Below, piece by piece: positions 33,914 through 43,442 of a stretch of DNA of 64,000 nt. The stretch comes from JBQLZQ01 sp052168355 (GTDB lineage: Bacteria > Pseudomonadota > Alphaproteobacteria > DSM-16000 > Inquilinaceae), in assembly GCA_052168355.1 (NCBI GenBank), contig JBQLZQ010000009.1, forward strand, positions 9,478 to 73,477. Direction: 5' to 3'. Position 1 is the stretch's first letter; every line of letters starts with the position of its first letter. The notes beneath the pieces were generated by a model. The model saw nothing but the letters and a program-made list of their open reading frames with translations, had not been told where the DNA came from and searched no databases. The position numbers were made by a program, and so were the translations under genes.

Positions 33914-34996
33914 ATGACCTTTCTTTCCATCCGGGCGGTCGACAAGACCTTTGGGGCGTTTCGGGCGCTTCGCAACGTTTCCCTGTCGATCGAGCGGGGC
34001 GGGTTCGTGTCGTTGCTGGGCCCCTCGGGCTGCGGCAAGACCACCCTGCTGCGCATCGTCGCCGGGCTGGAAACGCCATCGTCCGGCGCCGTCGTTCTGG
34101 ACGGCGCGGACATCACCGGACTGCCGCCGGAAAAACGGCGGCTGGCCATGATGTTTCAAAGCTATGCCCTGTTCCCGCATATGACGGCCTTGGAGAATGT
34201 CCGGTTCCCGCTGCGGATGTTGCGCGAGGAAAGCGTCGGGGATCAAAGGCGGCGGGCGCGCGAGGCGTTGGACCTGGTGCGGCTCGGCCATCTCGCCGAC
34301 CGTCACCCGAGAGAGTTGTCCGGCGGTCAGCAACAGCGCGTGGCCCTGGCGCGGGCGGTGGTTTCCGGTCCCCGGATACTGCTGCTGGACGAACCTCTGT
34401 CCAACCTGGACGCCCGCCTGCGCGAGGACATGCAGATCGAACTGCAGCGCGTCCATCGCGATCTCGCCCTCACCACGCTGTTCGTGACCCACGACCAGCA
34501 GGAGGCCTTGAGCCTCTCGGATCGGATCATCCTGATGCAAGCCGGGACGATCGAACGCGACAGCACGGCGGCCGACATCTACGACGACCCCGGAACGCCG
34601 TTCGCCGCGGATTTTCTGGGTGCGGCCAACCTGTTGCCGGCCGTCGTCGCCGACGCCCCCGGCGGGCCGGTCGCGGACCTTGGCGGCGGCATGACGATGG
34701 GCGTTCCCGCCGGCGGCCCGAAAGGTCCTGTGACCTTGATTTTGCGCCAGGAGGATGCCGTCGTGTCGCCGTATATCGACGGCACCACGGTATTGCTTGG
34801 TGATGGCGTCGACGGCACCGTCGATGCCCGGCTCTTCCTGGGCCCGCAGAACCGCTATGTGATCACCGTCGCGGGGCGGACGGTGCGGGTCCTGACACCG
34901 CGTCAGACCGTTCTTGCGCCCGGCGACCCTGTGCGCCTGTCCTGGCCGCCGGCCGCCGTGCGGGTCATTCAAGGCACCATCGACGGCCCGGCGTAA
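33914..34996 (+). CDS. ABC transporter ATP-binding protein (PotA-like)
   Basis: The 360-residue ATPase has Walker A GPSGCGKTT at 36-44, Q-loop MMFQSYALFPHMT, signature LSGGQQQR, Walker B ILLLDEPLSNLD, and the C-terminal TOBE domain (about 270-355) typical of PotA/FbpC proteins. It powers the channel from the cytoplasm and closes the operon. No terminator with a T-run was seen directly after it; the YdcF-like gene starts 121 bases later. Confidence 0.93.
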   Translation: MTFLSIRAVDKTFGAFRALRNVSLSIERGGFVSLLGPSGCGKTTLLRIVAGLETPSSGAVVLDGADITGLPPEKRRLAMMFQSYALFPHMTALENVRFPLRMLREESVGDQRRRAREALDLVRLGHLADRHPRELSGGQQQRVALARAVVSGPRILLLDEPLSNLDARLREDMQIELQRVHRDLALTTLFVTHDQQEALSLSDRIILMQAGTIERDSTAADIYDDPGTPFAADFLGAANLLPAVVADAPGGPVADLGGGMTMGVPAGGPKGPVTLILRQEDAVVSPYIDGTTVLLGDGVDGTVDARLFLGPQNRYVITVAGRTVRVLTPRQTVLAPGDPVRLSWPPAAVRVIQGTIDGPA

Positions 34997-35117
34997 ACCA
35001 ACCGTTAACCATCAGGCGCCACTGTAGGCGGTATGTCTTCGGGTGCCTTCGATTCCCATATCCGAGTCCCGCGCGGATCCATGTCGTGGCGCTGGCCAGA
35101 CCCAGGGGTCCGGCGGT

Positions 35118-35936
35118 ATGAGCGGTCTCATGTTCGTTGTCTCAAAGCTGTTCTGGACCCTGACCGCCCCGGGCAATCTCCTTTTGATCATCCTGACGGT
35201 CGGCGTCGCGCTCGGCGTCCGGGGCCGGCGGCGGGCGGGAACGGTGCTCTGCGCCATCGCGCTTGCCGGGTTCCTGGCCATCGCCGTTCTGCCCATCGGG
35301 ACGTGGCTGGCCACGCCTCTGGAGAACCGGTTCCCGGCGCCGTCCGCCATGCCGGCCAATGTGACCGGTATCGTCGTCCTGGGCGGCGCGGTGGACCCGG
35401 TGGTGTCCGTGGGACGGGGTCAGCCGGCGCTGCTCGATTCGGTCGAGCGCCTGACGGAATTTCGCGCCCTGGCGCGACGGTACCCCTCGGCGCGGCTGAT
35501 CTTTACCGGCGGATCGGGACGGGTATTCGCCCAGGACATGACCGAAGACGCGCCCAGCCGTCTCTTTCTCGGCACGCTCGGACTATCTGCGGACCGCGTC
35601 CTGTGGGAGCGGCGGTCGCGCAACACGCGGGAAAACGCTCTGTACAGTCACGCCGTCGCGCTGCCTCAAAGGGACCAGGTCTGGATTCTGGTGACCTCGG
35701 CCCTGCACATGCCGCGGGCCGTCGGCGCCTTCGGTCGGGTGGGATGGACGGTGCTGCCCTATCCGGTCGATTACCGGACAGTCGGTCCAGAACGACGGAC
35801 AAGCCCCGTTCCCGTCATACGCTTCGATCTTGCCGGTGGCCTGGCCTTGACCGGCGCCGCCACGCGCGAATGGGTGGGCCTCGTCGCCTATCGGCTTTTG
35901 GACTGGACCGACACCCTGTTTCCGGGTCCGCGTTAA
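35118..35936 (+). CDS. YdcF/SanA-family (DUF218) membrane protein
   Basis: The 272-residue protein has two N-terminal membrane segments (about 8-30, 38-60) and a DUF218 domain: IVVLGGAVDP, LIFTGGSGR, RSRNTRENALYS and VTSALHMPRA are its hallmark segments. The family (ElyC, SanA, YdcF) acts at the inner membrane in envelope biogenesis or vancomycin resistance. The ATG at 35118 is used; an earlier in-frame ATG at 35043 adds no domain. It lies before rlpA and dacF, fitting a cell-wall role. Confidence 0.88.
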   Translation: MSGLMFVVSKLFWTLTAPGNLLLIILTVGVALGVRGRRRAGTVLCAIALAGFLAIAVLPIGTWLATPLENRFPAPSAMPANVTGIVVLGGAVDPVVSVGRGQPALLDSVERLTEFRALARRYPSARLIFTGGSGRVFAQDMTEDAPSRLFLGTLGLSADRVLWERRSRNTRENALYSHAVALPQRDQVWILVTSALHMPRAVGAFGRVGWTVLPYPVDYRTVGPERRTSPVPVIRFDLAGGLALTGAATREWVGLVAYRLLDWTDTLFPGPR

Positions 35937-36005
35937 CTATAACTTGCAGGCGACAAACCCTTATGGCACAAGCGCTTGGAATGCTACGCTGCAAGGATGC
36001 CTTCA

Positions 36006-37118
36006 ATGCAAAATGATCGGTTCCGTCACCGGAGTGAAGGTGTCCTGACCCAGGCTCGAAAATATGGGCTCGTCATTCTGGGGCTGGTGGGGATCGGCCT
36101 GGCCGGTTGCGCGGAGACCGAGCTTGCCGCCCACATGGCCAGCGTAGCCAATCCACCCAGCCGCGGATACTACAAGGTCGGCGCGCCCTACCGGATCAAC
36201 GACAAACTGTATGTGCCGCGCGAAGATTATGCGTATGACCAGACCGGCATCGCGTCATGGTACGGGCCGGGATTTCACGGCAAGCGTACGGCCAACGGCG
36301 AACGTTTCGATGAAAGCGCCCTGACGGCGGCGCACCCGACCCTGCAGATGCCCAGCCTGGTCCGCGTGACCAATCTCGAGAATGGGCGCTCCGTCGTTCT
36401 GCGCGTCAACGATCGCGGGCCGTTCGCCCACAACCGGTTGATCGACGTTTCGAAGCGGGCGGCCGAATTGTTGGGCTTCAGGGGCCAGGGAACCGCCCGC
36501 GTGCGGGTCGAGGTGCTGCCCGAAGAGAGCCGGCAGTTGGCGGAACTGGCCCGCAACGGACGTCCGGGCAACCTGACCGCCCCCCCGGCGTTCGAAGCCC
36601 CCGCATCTCCCGAGGAGGGGCCGGCCGTGGTGGCCGCCGCCGTTCCGGAGGTGGCGCCAGCCCGCACAGTCGCGCTGCCTCGCAGCGGCGCCCCGGCGCC
36701 CGCAGCTCAGCCGGCGGCCCGACCGGGCGTCGTCCAGGCGGCCGCGACCACGGACGGGGTGGTGGTGCCGACCGCGGACCCGACCGCGGCCTCGACCCTG
36801 CCGGGCCAACGCGGCGCCAGCGCCGACCGGCCGGCCTTGGAACTGGCGCCGTCGTCGACGCCGATCGTGTCCCAGACGGCGGTCGCCCCGACCGCTCTGT
36901 TCGTTCAGGCCGGGGCTTTCTCGATCTATGACAACGCCGAGCGGCTGCGCGGACGGCTCGCCGAGCTGGCTCCGGTCGTCATCTCGCCGGCCACCATCAA
37001 GGGGACGGAGTATTACCGCGTTCGGTTGGGCCCGCTGACGTCGGTTGAAGAGGCCGATCGCGTGCTGGCTTCGGTCATCGACACCGGTGAAACCGGCGCT
37101 CACATCATTGTCGAATAG
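36006..37118 (+). CDS. rlpA: septal ring lytic transglycosylase RlpA
   Basis: The 370-residue lipoprotein has a lipobox LAGC (Cys35), the RlpA double-psi beta-barrel domain (GIASWYGPGFHGKRTANGE, then VNDRGPFAHNRLIDVS; about 80-175), a long Pro/Ala-rich linker, and a C-terminal SPOR domain (ALFVQAGAFSIYDNAERLRG, about 295-368) that binds denuded glycan at the septum. RlpA cleaves naked glycan strands during division. The start at 36006 is chosen because AAGGA sits about eight bases upstream; ATG at 35997 is possible. It is followed by a terminator-like hairpin and dacF. Confidence 0.92.
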   Translation: MQNDRFRHRSEGVLTQARKYGLVILGLVGIGLAGCAETELAAHMASVANPPSRGYYKVGAPYRINDKLYVPREDYAYDQTGIASWYGPGFHGKRTANGERFDESALTAAHPTLQMPSLVRVTNLENGRSVVLRVNDRGPFAHNRLIDVSKRAAELLGFRGQGTARVRVEVLPEESRQLAELARNGRPGNLTAPPAFEAPASPEEGPAVVAAAVPEVAPARTVALPRSGAPAPAAQPAARPGVVQAAATTDGVVVPTADPTAASTLPGQRGASADRPALELAPSSTPIVSQTAVAPTALFVQAGAFSIYDNAERLRGRLAELAPVVISPATIKGTEYYRVRLGPLTSVEEADRVLASVIDTGETGAHIIVE

Positions 37119-37124
37119 GGCGGG

Positions 37125-37154
37125 AGCCGGGCGTACGAGGTCCGGCGGCTTTTT
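37125..37154 (+). terminator. rho-independent terminator-like hairpin after rlpA
   Basis: AGCCG (37125-37129) pairs with CGGCT (37146-37150), extended inward by GG/CC with a bulge, and is followed by TTTTT (37150-37154). It lies just after the rlpA stop and before the D,D-carboxypeptidase gene, so it may separate or reduce transcription between them. Confidence 0.6.
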
Positions 37155-37172
37155 GGGAACAACGAGGCACCG

Positions 37173-38321
37173 ATGATTCTGGTCCGATTGATCTTCCGTC
37201 TGCCGGCGGCCATCGCCGCCATCGTGGTGCTGTTGGCGTTGAACCGGGCCGAGGCGCTGGAAACCGCGGCACGCGCCGCGATCCTCATCGATATCACCAG
37301 CAATACGGTGCTGCTGGAAAAGGATGCCGACGTCCGGATGCCGACGGCATCCATGAGCAAGATCATGACCATGTACATGCTGTTCGAGGCGCTGGAGCAA
37401 GGGCGCATCGGCCTGGACGACACCCTGCCGGTCAGTGAGTACGCCTGGCGCAAGGGCGGCTCCAAGATGTTCGTGGAGGTCAACAACCGGATCCGGGTCG
37501 AGGACCTGATCCGCGGCGTCATCATACAGTCCGGCAACGACGCGTCGATCGTCATCGCCGAGGGGCTCGGCGGCAGCGAGGAGGCGTTTGCGGTGGCCAT
37601 GACGGAGCGCGCCCGGGAGCTGGGCATGACCGGCAGCAACTTCACCAATTCCACCGGCTGGCCCGACCCTGAGCACTATTCGACGCCGCGCGACCTGGCC
37701 CTGCTGGCCCGGCGGTTGATCGAGGAATTTCCGCAGTATTACGGCTTCTATTCCGAGCGGGAATTCACCTTCAACGGCATCACCCAGCAGAATCGCAACC
37801 CCCTGCTGTACCGCGACGTCGGCGCCGACGGTCTGAAAACCGGGCATACGGAGGAGGCGGGGTACGGACTGACCGCGTCGGCCGAACGGGACGGCCGCCG
37901 CCTGGTGATGGTGATCAGCGGCCTGCCCAGCAGCGCCGCCCGGTCGGAGGAGGCCGAGCGCCTGATCGACTGGGGGTTCCGCGAGTTCGAGCTGGTCGAC
38001 CTGTTCGCCGCGGGACAGGAGGTCCAGACCGCCGAGGTCTGGATGGGCGACGCCCGGACCGTTCCGCTGACCGTAGAAGACAACCTGACGCTGACCCTGC
38101 CGCGCAGCGCCAGCAGCAACCTGACGATCGTGGCCAGGGTGGAGGAGCCGATCCAGGCGCCGATCGAGGCCGGGGCCCGCCTGGGAACCATGGTCATCTC
38201 GGCCCCGGACATGCCGGCCCACGAGGTCCCCCTGCTGGCCGGTGCCGCGGTCGAGCGTCAGGGCTTTATCGGCCGCATCGGGTCGACCTTGAAATATCTC
38301 GTGCTGGGCCAGGGTAGCTGA
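37173..38321 (+). CDS. dacF: D-alanyl-D-alanine carboxypeptidase (PBP5/6-like)
   Basis: The 382-residue serine peptidase has an N-terminal export segment and all three penicillin-binding motifs: SMSK with Ser60-Lys63, Ser120-Gly-Asn122 (SGN), and Lys222-Thr-Gly224 (KTG), followed by a PBP5_C beta domain (about 270-360). It trims the terminal D-Ala of peptidoglycan pentapeptides in the periplasm. It lies directly between rlpA and tmk, the usual place of dacF-type genes in alphaproteobacteria. Confidence 0.93.
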   Translation: MILVRLIFRLPAAIAAIVVLLALNRAEALETAARAAILIDITSNTVLLEKDADVRMPTASMSKIMTMYMLFEALEQGRIGLDDTLPVSEYAWRKGGSKMFVEVNNRIRVEDLIRGVIIQSGNDASIVIAEGLGGSEEAFAVAMTERARELGMTGSNFTNSTGWPDPEHYSTPRDLALLARRLIEEFPQYYGFYSEREFTFNGITQQNRNPLLYRDVGADGLKTGHTEEAGYGLTASAERDGRRLVMVISGLPSSAARSEEAERLIDWGFREFELVDLFAAGQEVQTAEVWMGDARTVPLTVEDNLTLTLPRSASSNLTIVARVEEPIQAPIEAGARLGTMVISAPDMPAHEVPLLAGAAVERQGFIGRIGSTLKYLVLGQGS

Positions 38322-38365
38322 CCGGCCCACGGGCACCCTATGTCTGATTCAGACCACTAGTGTCC

Positions 38366-38998
38366 ATGCCGCGCGGCCGGTTCATTACCCTGGAAGGCGG
38401 GGAAGGGGCGGGCAAAAGCACCCAGATCGCGCGTCTGGCCCAACAGCTCCGAGACCGGCGCATCGACGTTGAAATCACGCGGGAGCCCGGCGGGTCGCCG
38501 GGTGCGGAAGCCATTCGCGGCCTGCTGGTCACCGGCGCTCCGGACCGTTGGGATGCCATGACCGAGGCGCTGCTGCACTATGCGGCCCGCCGCGACCACG
38601 TTCGCACCACCATCGAGCCGGCGCTGGCCCGAGGGAGCTGGGTGCTGTGCGATCGCTTCGCCGACAGCACGATGGCCTATCAGGGCTATGGCCACGATTT
38701 GGGCCGTGACGTCATCGAGCGCCTGCACGCCCTGGTGCTGGGCGCCCTTCATCCCGACCTGACCCTGATCCTGGATCTCGATGAAACGACGGGTCTGGGC
38801 CGCGCCGTGGCGCGCAGCGGCGACGAAACCCGCTATGAGCGGATGGATCCGGCCTTTCACGCCCGCTTACGCGACGGCTTTCGCGACATTGCCCGGCGCG
38901 CGCCCGACCGCTGCCGCCTAATCGACGCGGCCAGTGACCGCGACACCGTCGCCGCCTTGATCCTGGCCGAGGTCCGGCGCACATTCGCCTTGCCATGA
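38366..38998 (+). CDS. tmk: thymidylate kinase
   Basis: The roughly 210-residue protein has the P-loop GGEGAGKST (11-19), the DRFADSTMAYQGYG segment with the DRY/F motif, and LILDLDETTGLGRAV with a LID region. It phosphorylates dTMP to dTDP. A GTG two codons upstream (38360) is an alternative start. It is followed 13 bases later by holB, as in many proteobacteria. Confidence 0.95.
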   Translation: MPRGRFITLEGGEGAGKSTQIARLAQQLRDRRIDVEITREPGGSPGAEAIRGLLVTGAPDRWDAMTEALLHYAARRDHVRTTIEPALARGSWVLCDRFADSTMAYQGYGHDLGRDVIERLHALVLGALHPDLTLILDLDETTGLGRAVARSGDETRYERMDPAFHARLRDGFRDIARRAPDRCRLIDAASDRDTVAALILAEVRRTFALP

Positions 38999-39011
38999 GA
39001 AAGCCCGCCCC

Positions 39012-40118
39012 ATGACCGACGGCGTGGCGGCCGCCCCGCCGCCGCCCCGCGCCAATCCCGTGCTGATCGGCCACGAGGTGGCCGAGGGCACCCTGCGCGA
39101 TGCCGCGGTGTCGGGCCGACTGGCCCACGCCTGGATGATCGCTGGTCCGCCTGGGATCGGCAAGGCCACGCTGGCGTTCCGGTTTGCCCGGTTCATGCTG
39201 TCCGGGGGGGCGGAGCAGGGGACGGGCCTGTTCGGAGGCGACGGCGACGGTCCGCCCGGCACCCTGGAACTGGCGCCCGATCATCCGGTGTTCCGGCGAA
39301 CCGCGGCCGGCGGCCACGCCGATCTGCTGACGGTCGAACGTCCGATGGACGATGCCCGCAAAACCCGGTCGGCGGAGATTCCCGTGGCCGAGGTCCGCCG
39401 GGTGGTTCCGTTCCTGCGCCTGACACCGGGCGAGGGCGGCTGGCGGGTGGTGGTGATCGACGAGGCGGAACGGATGAACCGCAACGCCGCCAACGCCCTG
39501 CTCAAGATCCTGGAGGAGCCGCCGCCCCGCGCCCTGCTGCTGCTGGTCACCAACGCGCCTGGACGGCTGCTGCCGACCATCCGGTCGCGCTGCCGGCGTC
39601 TGGTTCTGGATCCGTTGAGCGAGGACGCGGTGCAAGGGTTTCTACGCCGCGCCGCGCCCGACCTGTCGGACACCGATCTGGTCTCCCTGGCCCGCCTGGC
39701 CGACGGCAGCCCCGGCCGGGCGCTGGCCCTGTTGGAAGAGGAGGGACTGGATCTGTTCCGCACCCTGATCGATCTGATCGAGGGACTTCCCCGCCTGGAC
39801 CTGCCCCGCATCCATAAGCTGGGCGATCAACTGGCCCCGCCGGCCGCCGAACGAACCTACCGCGCCGTCACCGAGCTGCTGGTCTGGTGGCTGGAGCGCC
39901 TGGTCCGGGCCCATGCCCACGGCGCTCCCCCGTCCGAGGTGGTGGCCGGCGAGGCGGCGCTGATGCGGCGATTGGCGGGAACCCGCGGGCTTGATCCCTG
40001 GTTGGAGGTATGGGAAAAGTGCCGCCGCCTCTTCGTTCGGGCCGACAGCGCCAATCTGGACCGCAAGCAGACGGTCCTGCAGGCCTTTCTCTCGCTGGAG
40101 GCCGCCGCCCGGAGCTGA
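39012..40118 (+). CDS. holB: DNA polymerase III delta' subunit
   Basis: The 368-residue clamp-loader subunit has an AAA+ domain with a modified P-loop GPPGIGKATL (45-54), a sensor-like SRC segment (TIRSRCRRLVLDPL) and a helical C-terminal domain. It begins with a Pro/Ala-rich N-terminus. It loads the sliding clamp together with delta, tau/gamma. It is coupled to tmk upstream and metG downstream, a conserved order. Confidence 0.93.
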   Translation: MTDGVAAAPPPPRANPVLIGHEVAEGTLRDAAVSGRLAHAWMIAGPPGIGKATLAFRFARFMLSGGAEQGTGLFGGDGDGPPGTLELAPDHPVFRRTAAGGHADLLTVERPMDDARKTRSAEIPVAEVRRVVPFLRLTPGEGGWRVVVIDEAERMNRNAANALLKILEEPPPRALLLLVTNAPGRLLPTIRSRCRRLVLDPLSEDAVQGFLRRAAPDLSDTDLVSLARLADGSPGRALALLEEEGLDLFRTLIDLIEGLPRLDLPRIHKLGDQLAPPAAERTYRAVTELLVWWLERLVRAHAHGAPPSEVVAGEAALMRRLAGTRGLDPWLEVWEKCRRLFVRADSANLDRKQTVLQAFLSLEAAARS

Positions 40119-40149
40119 GCCGGCGGCAATCACACGGCGGGAGAATGAG

Positions 40150-41697
40150 ATGGTCGGCAGGCCGTACTACGTCACCACACCGATCTACTACGTCAACGAC
40201 AAGCCGCATATCGGCCATGCCTACACGACCCTGGCCTGCGACGTGCTGGCCCGATTCATGCGCCTGGACGGGCGCGACGTGCGGTTCCTGACCGGCACCG
40301 ACGAGCATGGGCAGAAGGTCCAGCAATCCGCCGCCGCCGCGGGTGTCGATCCCCAGACCTTCAGCGACCGGGTCAGCCAGAACTTCCGCGATCTGGGCCA
40401 GGCCTTGAATTTTTCCTATGACCAGTTCATCCGCACCACCGAACCGCGCCACCACGCCGCCTGCCAGGCCATTTGGAAGGCCATGGCCGAACGCGGCGAT
40501 ATCTATCTGGGCAGCTATGCCGGCTGGTACTCCGTCCGCGACGAGGCCTTCTACGCCGAAAGCGAGCTGAAGAAGACCGCCGACGGGATGGTCGCGCCCA
40601 GCGGGGCGGTCTGCGAATGGGTGGAGGAGCCCAGCTATTTTTTTCGTCTGTCCGCCTGGCAGGACCGGCTGCTGGCGTTCTATGACGACCATCCCGATTT
40701 CATTCGCCCGGAGGCCAAGCGCAACGAGGTGGTGAGCTTCGTCAAGGGCGGTCTGAACGATCTGTCCATCAGCCGGACCACGTTCGACTGGGGCGTCGCC
40801 GTGCCCGGCGACGAGAAGCACGTGATGTATGTCTGGCTCGACGCGCTGACCAACTACATCACCGCGCTCGGCTATCCCGATGTCCAGGGCGACGCCTACC
40901 GGCGGTTCTGGCCCGCCGACCTGCATATGGTCGGCAAGGACATCCTGCGCTTTCACGCCGTTTACTGGCCGGCCTTCCTGATGGCCGCGGGGCTGGAGCC
41001 GCCGCGCCGCGTGTTCGCCCACGGCTGGTGGACCAACGAAGGCCAGAAGATCTCCAAGTCCCTGGGCAATGTCATCGACCCGCTGCGCCTGGTGGCCGAG
41101 TTCGGTCTCGACCCGGTGCGGTACTTCCTGATGCGCGAGGTGCCGTTCGGCAATGACGGCGACTTTTCGCACGGCGCCATGCGGCAGCGGATCAACAGCG
41201 ACCTGGCTAACGATTTCGGCAATCTGGCGCAGCGGGTGCTGTCCATGATCGCCAAGAACTGCGACGGCGCCGTGCCGCAGCCGGGGCCCTTCGAACCGGC
41301 CGACCGGACGCTTCTGGACCAGGCCGCCGGTCTCTTGGACCAGGTCCGCGACGACCTTGACCACCAGGCGTTCCATCGCGCCCTCGACCATGTCTGGACG
41401 GTGATCGCCGAGGCCAACCGGTATGTCGACGATCAGGCGCCTTGGGCCCTGCGCAAGACGGATTCGGCCCGCATGGGCACGGTTCTCTATGTCGTGGCCG
41501 AAACGGTGCGCCACCTGGCCATCCTCATCCAGCCCTTCATGCCCGAGGCCATGGCCGCCATGCTCGACCAGCTTGGCGTCGGGGCGGAGGAGCGGGCGTT
41601 CGATCGGCTGAGCGGGGACCATGCCCTGGTGCCCGGCGCGTCCCTGCCGAAGCCCCAGGGCATCTTCCCCCGCCTGGCGGACCCGACCGCCTCGTGA
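40150..41697 (+). CDS. metG: methionyl-tRNA synthetase
   Basis: The 515-residue class I synthetase has HIGH at 20-23, KISKS (KMSKS variant) at 300-304, and an anticodon-binding domain with the usual FGNLAQRVL segment. There is no C-terminal tRNA-binding domain extension; this short form is normal for alphaproteobacteria. It charges tRNA-Met with methionine. The start at 40150 is preceded by GGGAGA; its stop overlaps the tatD start (TGATG). Confidence 0.95.
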   Translation: MVGRPYYVTTPIYYVNDKPHIGHAYTTLACDVLARFMRLDGRDVRFLTGTDEHGQKVQQSAAAAGVDPQTFSDRVSQNFRDLGQALNFSYDQFIRTTEPRHHAACQAIWKAMAERGDIYLGSYAGWYSVRDEAFYAESELKKTADGMVAPSGAVCEWVEEPSYFFRLSAWQDRLLAFYDDHPDFIRPEAKRNEVVSFVKGGLNDLSISRTTFDWGVAVPGDEKHVMYVWLDALTNYITALGYPDVQGDAYRRFWPADLHMVGKDILRFHAVYWPAFLMAAGLEPPRRVFAHGWWTNEGQKISKSLGNVIDPLRLVAEFGLDPVRYFLMREVPFGNDGDFSHGAMRQRINSDLANDFGNLAQRVLSMIAKNCDGAVPQPGPFEPADRTLLDQAAGLLDQVRDDLDHQAFHRALDHVWTVIAEANRYVDDQAPWALRKTDSARMGTVLYVVAETVRHLAILIQPFMPEAMAAMLDQLGVGAEERAFDRLSGDHALVPGASLPKPQGIFPRLADPTAS

Positions 41698-42485
41698 TGC
41701 TGGTCGACAGCCACTGCCATCTGGACTTTCCGGATTTCGCCGAGGACATGGACGCGGTCATGGACCGCGCCCGGCAGGCCGGGGTTGCCCGTCTGGTCAC
41801 AATCTGCACCCGGCCGAGCAGGCTGCCTGGCGTCCTGGCCATCGCCGAGCGGTTTGACGATGTCTATTGCGCCGTCGGCGTCCATCCCCATGAAGCCGAG
41901 GCCGAAGGCGATATCACGGCGGCGGATCTCGGCGCCCTGGTCCGTCATCCCAAGATCGTGGGCATCGGCGAGACGGGTCTCGACTACCATTACGACCACA
42001 GCCCGCGGGCGCGCCAGCAGCACAGCTTCCGCACCCATATCCGCGCCGCCCGGGATACCGAGCTGCCGCTGATCGTCCACACCCGCAGCGCCGACGACGA
42101 TACGATCCGGCTGTTGCGGGAGGAGGGGACGGGGGGGTCCGCGCCCGACGTTCGTGGCGTGCTCCACTGCTTCAGCGGCGGCCGGGCTCTGGCCGAGGCG
42201 GCGGTGGAGATGGGGTTCTATATCTCGTTTTCGGGCATCCTGACCTTTAACCGGTCCGACGATCTGCGCGCCATCGCGGCGGACGTGCCGGTGGACCGGT
42301 TGCTGGTCGAAACCGACGCGCCCTACCTGGCGCCTGTGCCCAAGCGTGGCAGGCGCAACGAACCGTCCTTCGTTGCCCACACCGCCGCCAAGCTGGGCGA
42401 GGTGGTGGGTCTGGATTCCGAAACGGTGGCGGCCCGCACGACCGCCAACTTCTTCAGCCTGTTCGACAAAGTGCCACCGCCGTGA
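41697..42485 (+). CDS. tatD: TatD-family DNase
   Basis: The 262-residue metal-dependent hydrolase has the TatD TIM-barrel motifs: DSHCHLD (His6, His8), GVHPHEAE, GIGETGLDYHY, VHTRSAD, LHCFSGG and ETDAPYL. TatD enzymes are 3'-5' exonucleases acting on DNA or RNA; a role in DNA repair or D-aminoacyl-tRNA editing is debated. It overlaps metG by one base and the next gene by GTGA, so it lies in one operon. Confidence 0.93.
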   Translation: MLVDSHCHLDFPDFAEDMDAVMDRARQAGVARLVTICTRPSRLPGVLAIAERFDDVYCAVGVHPHEAEAEGDITAADLGALVRHPKIVGIGETGLDYHYDHSPRARQQHSFRTHIRAARDTELPLIVHTRSADDDTIRLLREEGTGGSAPDVRGVLHCFSGGRALAEAAVEMGFYISFSGILTFNRSDDLRAIAADVPVDRLLVETDAPYLAPVPKRGRRNEPSFVAHTAAKLGEVVGLDSETVAARTTANFFSLFDKVPPP

Positions 42486-43279
42486 GGGAATCCGACGGCA
42501 AGCCGACCGGGACGGGGCTGTGCGTGACGGTGCTGGGCTGCGGCGGGTCGATGGGGATGCCCCTGGTCGGCGGCCATTGGGGGGCCTGCGATCCGGCCAA
42601 TCCGCGCAACCGGCGCCGCCGGCCGGCCATCCTGGTGCGCCAGGGCGATATCACCATCCTGGTGGATACGGGTCCCGATCTGCGGCAGCAGCTTCTCGAC
42701 GCCGAGGTCACGCGGCTCGACGCCGTGCTCTACACCCACGGCCATGCCGACCACCTGCACGGCATCGACGATTTGCGGCCTCTGACGTTCGGCCATGGAC
42801 CGATCCCGGCCTTCGCCGACCGCGCCACCATCGACGAGTTGGAGGCCCGGTTCGCCTATGCCGTTTCGTCGGTGACGATGGAGCGGGGGATCTACAAGCC
42901 CATTCTGGATATCCGCCCGATCGAGGGGCCGTTCGACGTGGACGGCGTTTCCGTCGTCCCGTTCGCCCAGGGTCACGGCCCCACCGATTCCCTGGGGTTC
43001 CGGTTCGGGCCGTTCGCCTATTCGACCGATGTCGTGGCCTTGGACGCGGCCGCCTTCGAAGCGCTGGAAGGTGTCGAGGTCTGGATCGTCGACGCCCTGC
43101 GGGAGGAACCCCACCTGACCCATGCCCATGTGGGATTGGCGCTGGAGTGGATCGAGCGCCTAAAGCCCCGCCAGACCTACCTCACCCATATGAACCAGAG
43201 CATGGACTACGACCGTCTGATGGCCATGCTGCCCAGGGGTGTCGAACCGGCCTATGACGGGTTGGAAATCCGCCTCTAA
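42482..43279 (+). CDS. MBL-fold metallohydrolase (PhnP-like)
   Basis: The 265-residue protein is a metallo-beta-lactamase fold hydrolase with THGHADH at 85-91 (HxHxDH), and further ligands in AQGHGPTDSLGF and THAHVGLAL. The closest relatives by motif are PhnP/phosphoribosyl 1,2-cyclic phosphate phosphodiesterases, which in alphaproteobacteria lie after tatD without other phn genes, so the C-P lyase link is not implied. The start is GTG overlapping the tatD stop. Confidence 0.88.
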   Translation: MRESDGKPTGTGLCVTVLGCGGSMGMPLVGGHWGACDPANPRNRRRRPAILVRQGDITILVDTGPDLRQQLLDAEVTRLDAVLYTHGHADHLHGIDDLRPLTFGHGPIPAFADRATIDELEARFAYAVSSVTMERGIYKPILDIRPIEGPFDVDGVSVVPFAQGHGPTDSLGFRFGPFAYSTDVVALDAAAFEALEGVEVWIVDALREEPHLTHAHVGLALEWIERLKPRQTYLTHMNQSMDYDRLMAMLPRGVEPAYDGLEIRL

Positions 43280-43442
43280 CCTACCGCGGGCAGGCCGGAC
43301 CGGTATCAGCATTGCAAAATGAGCGCTGGACTTGATCGCGCGGCGGTTCAGACTTGTTAGTAATTGTCCTTTATAGGAGTCATTTGAATCCGGGAGGCGG
43401 GCGATCGTCACCCATCGCCCGATGCTTCAGTTCGGACCCGTC

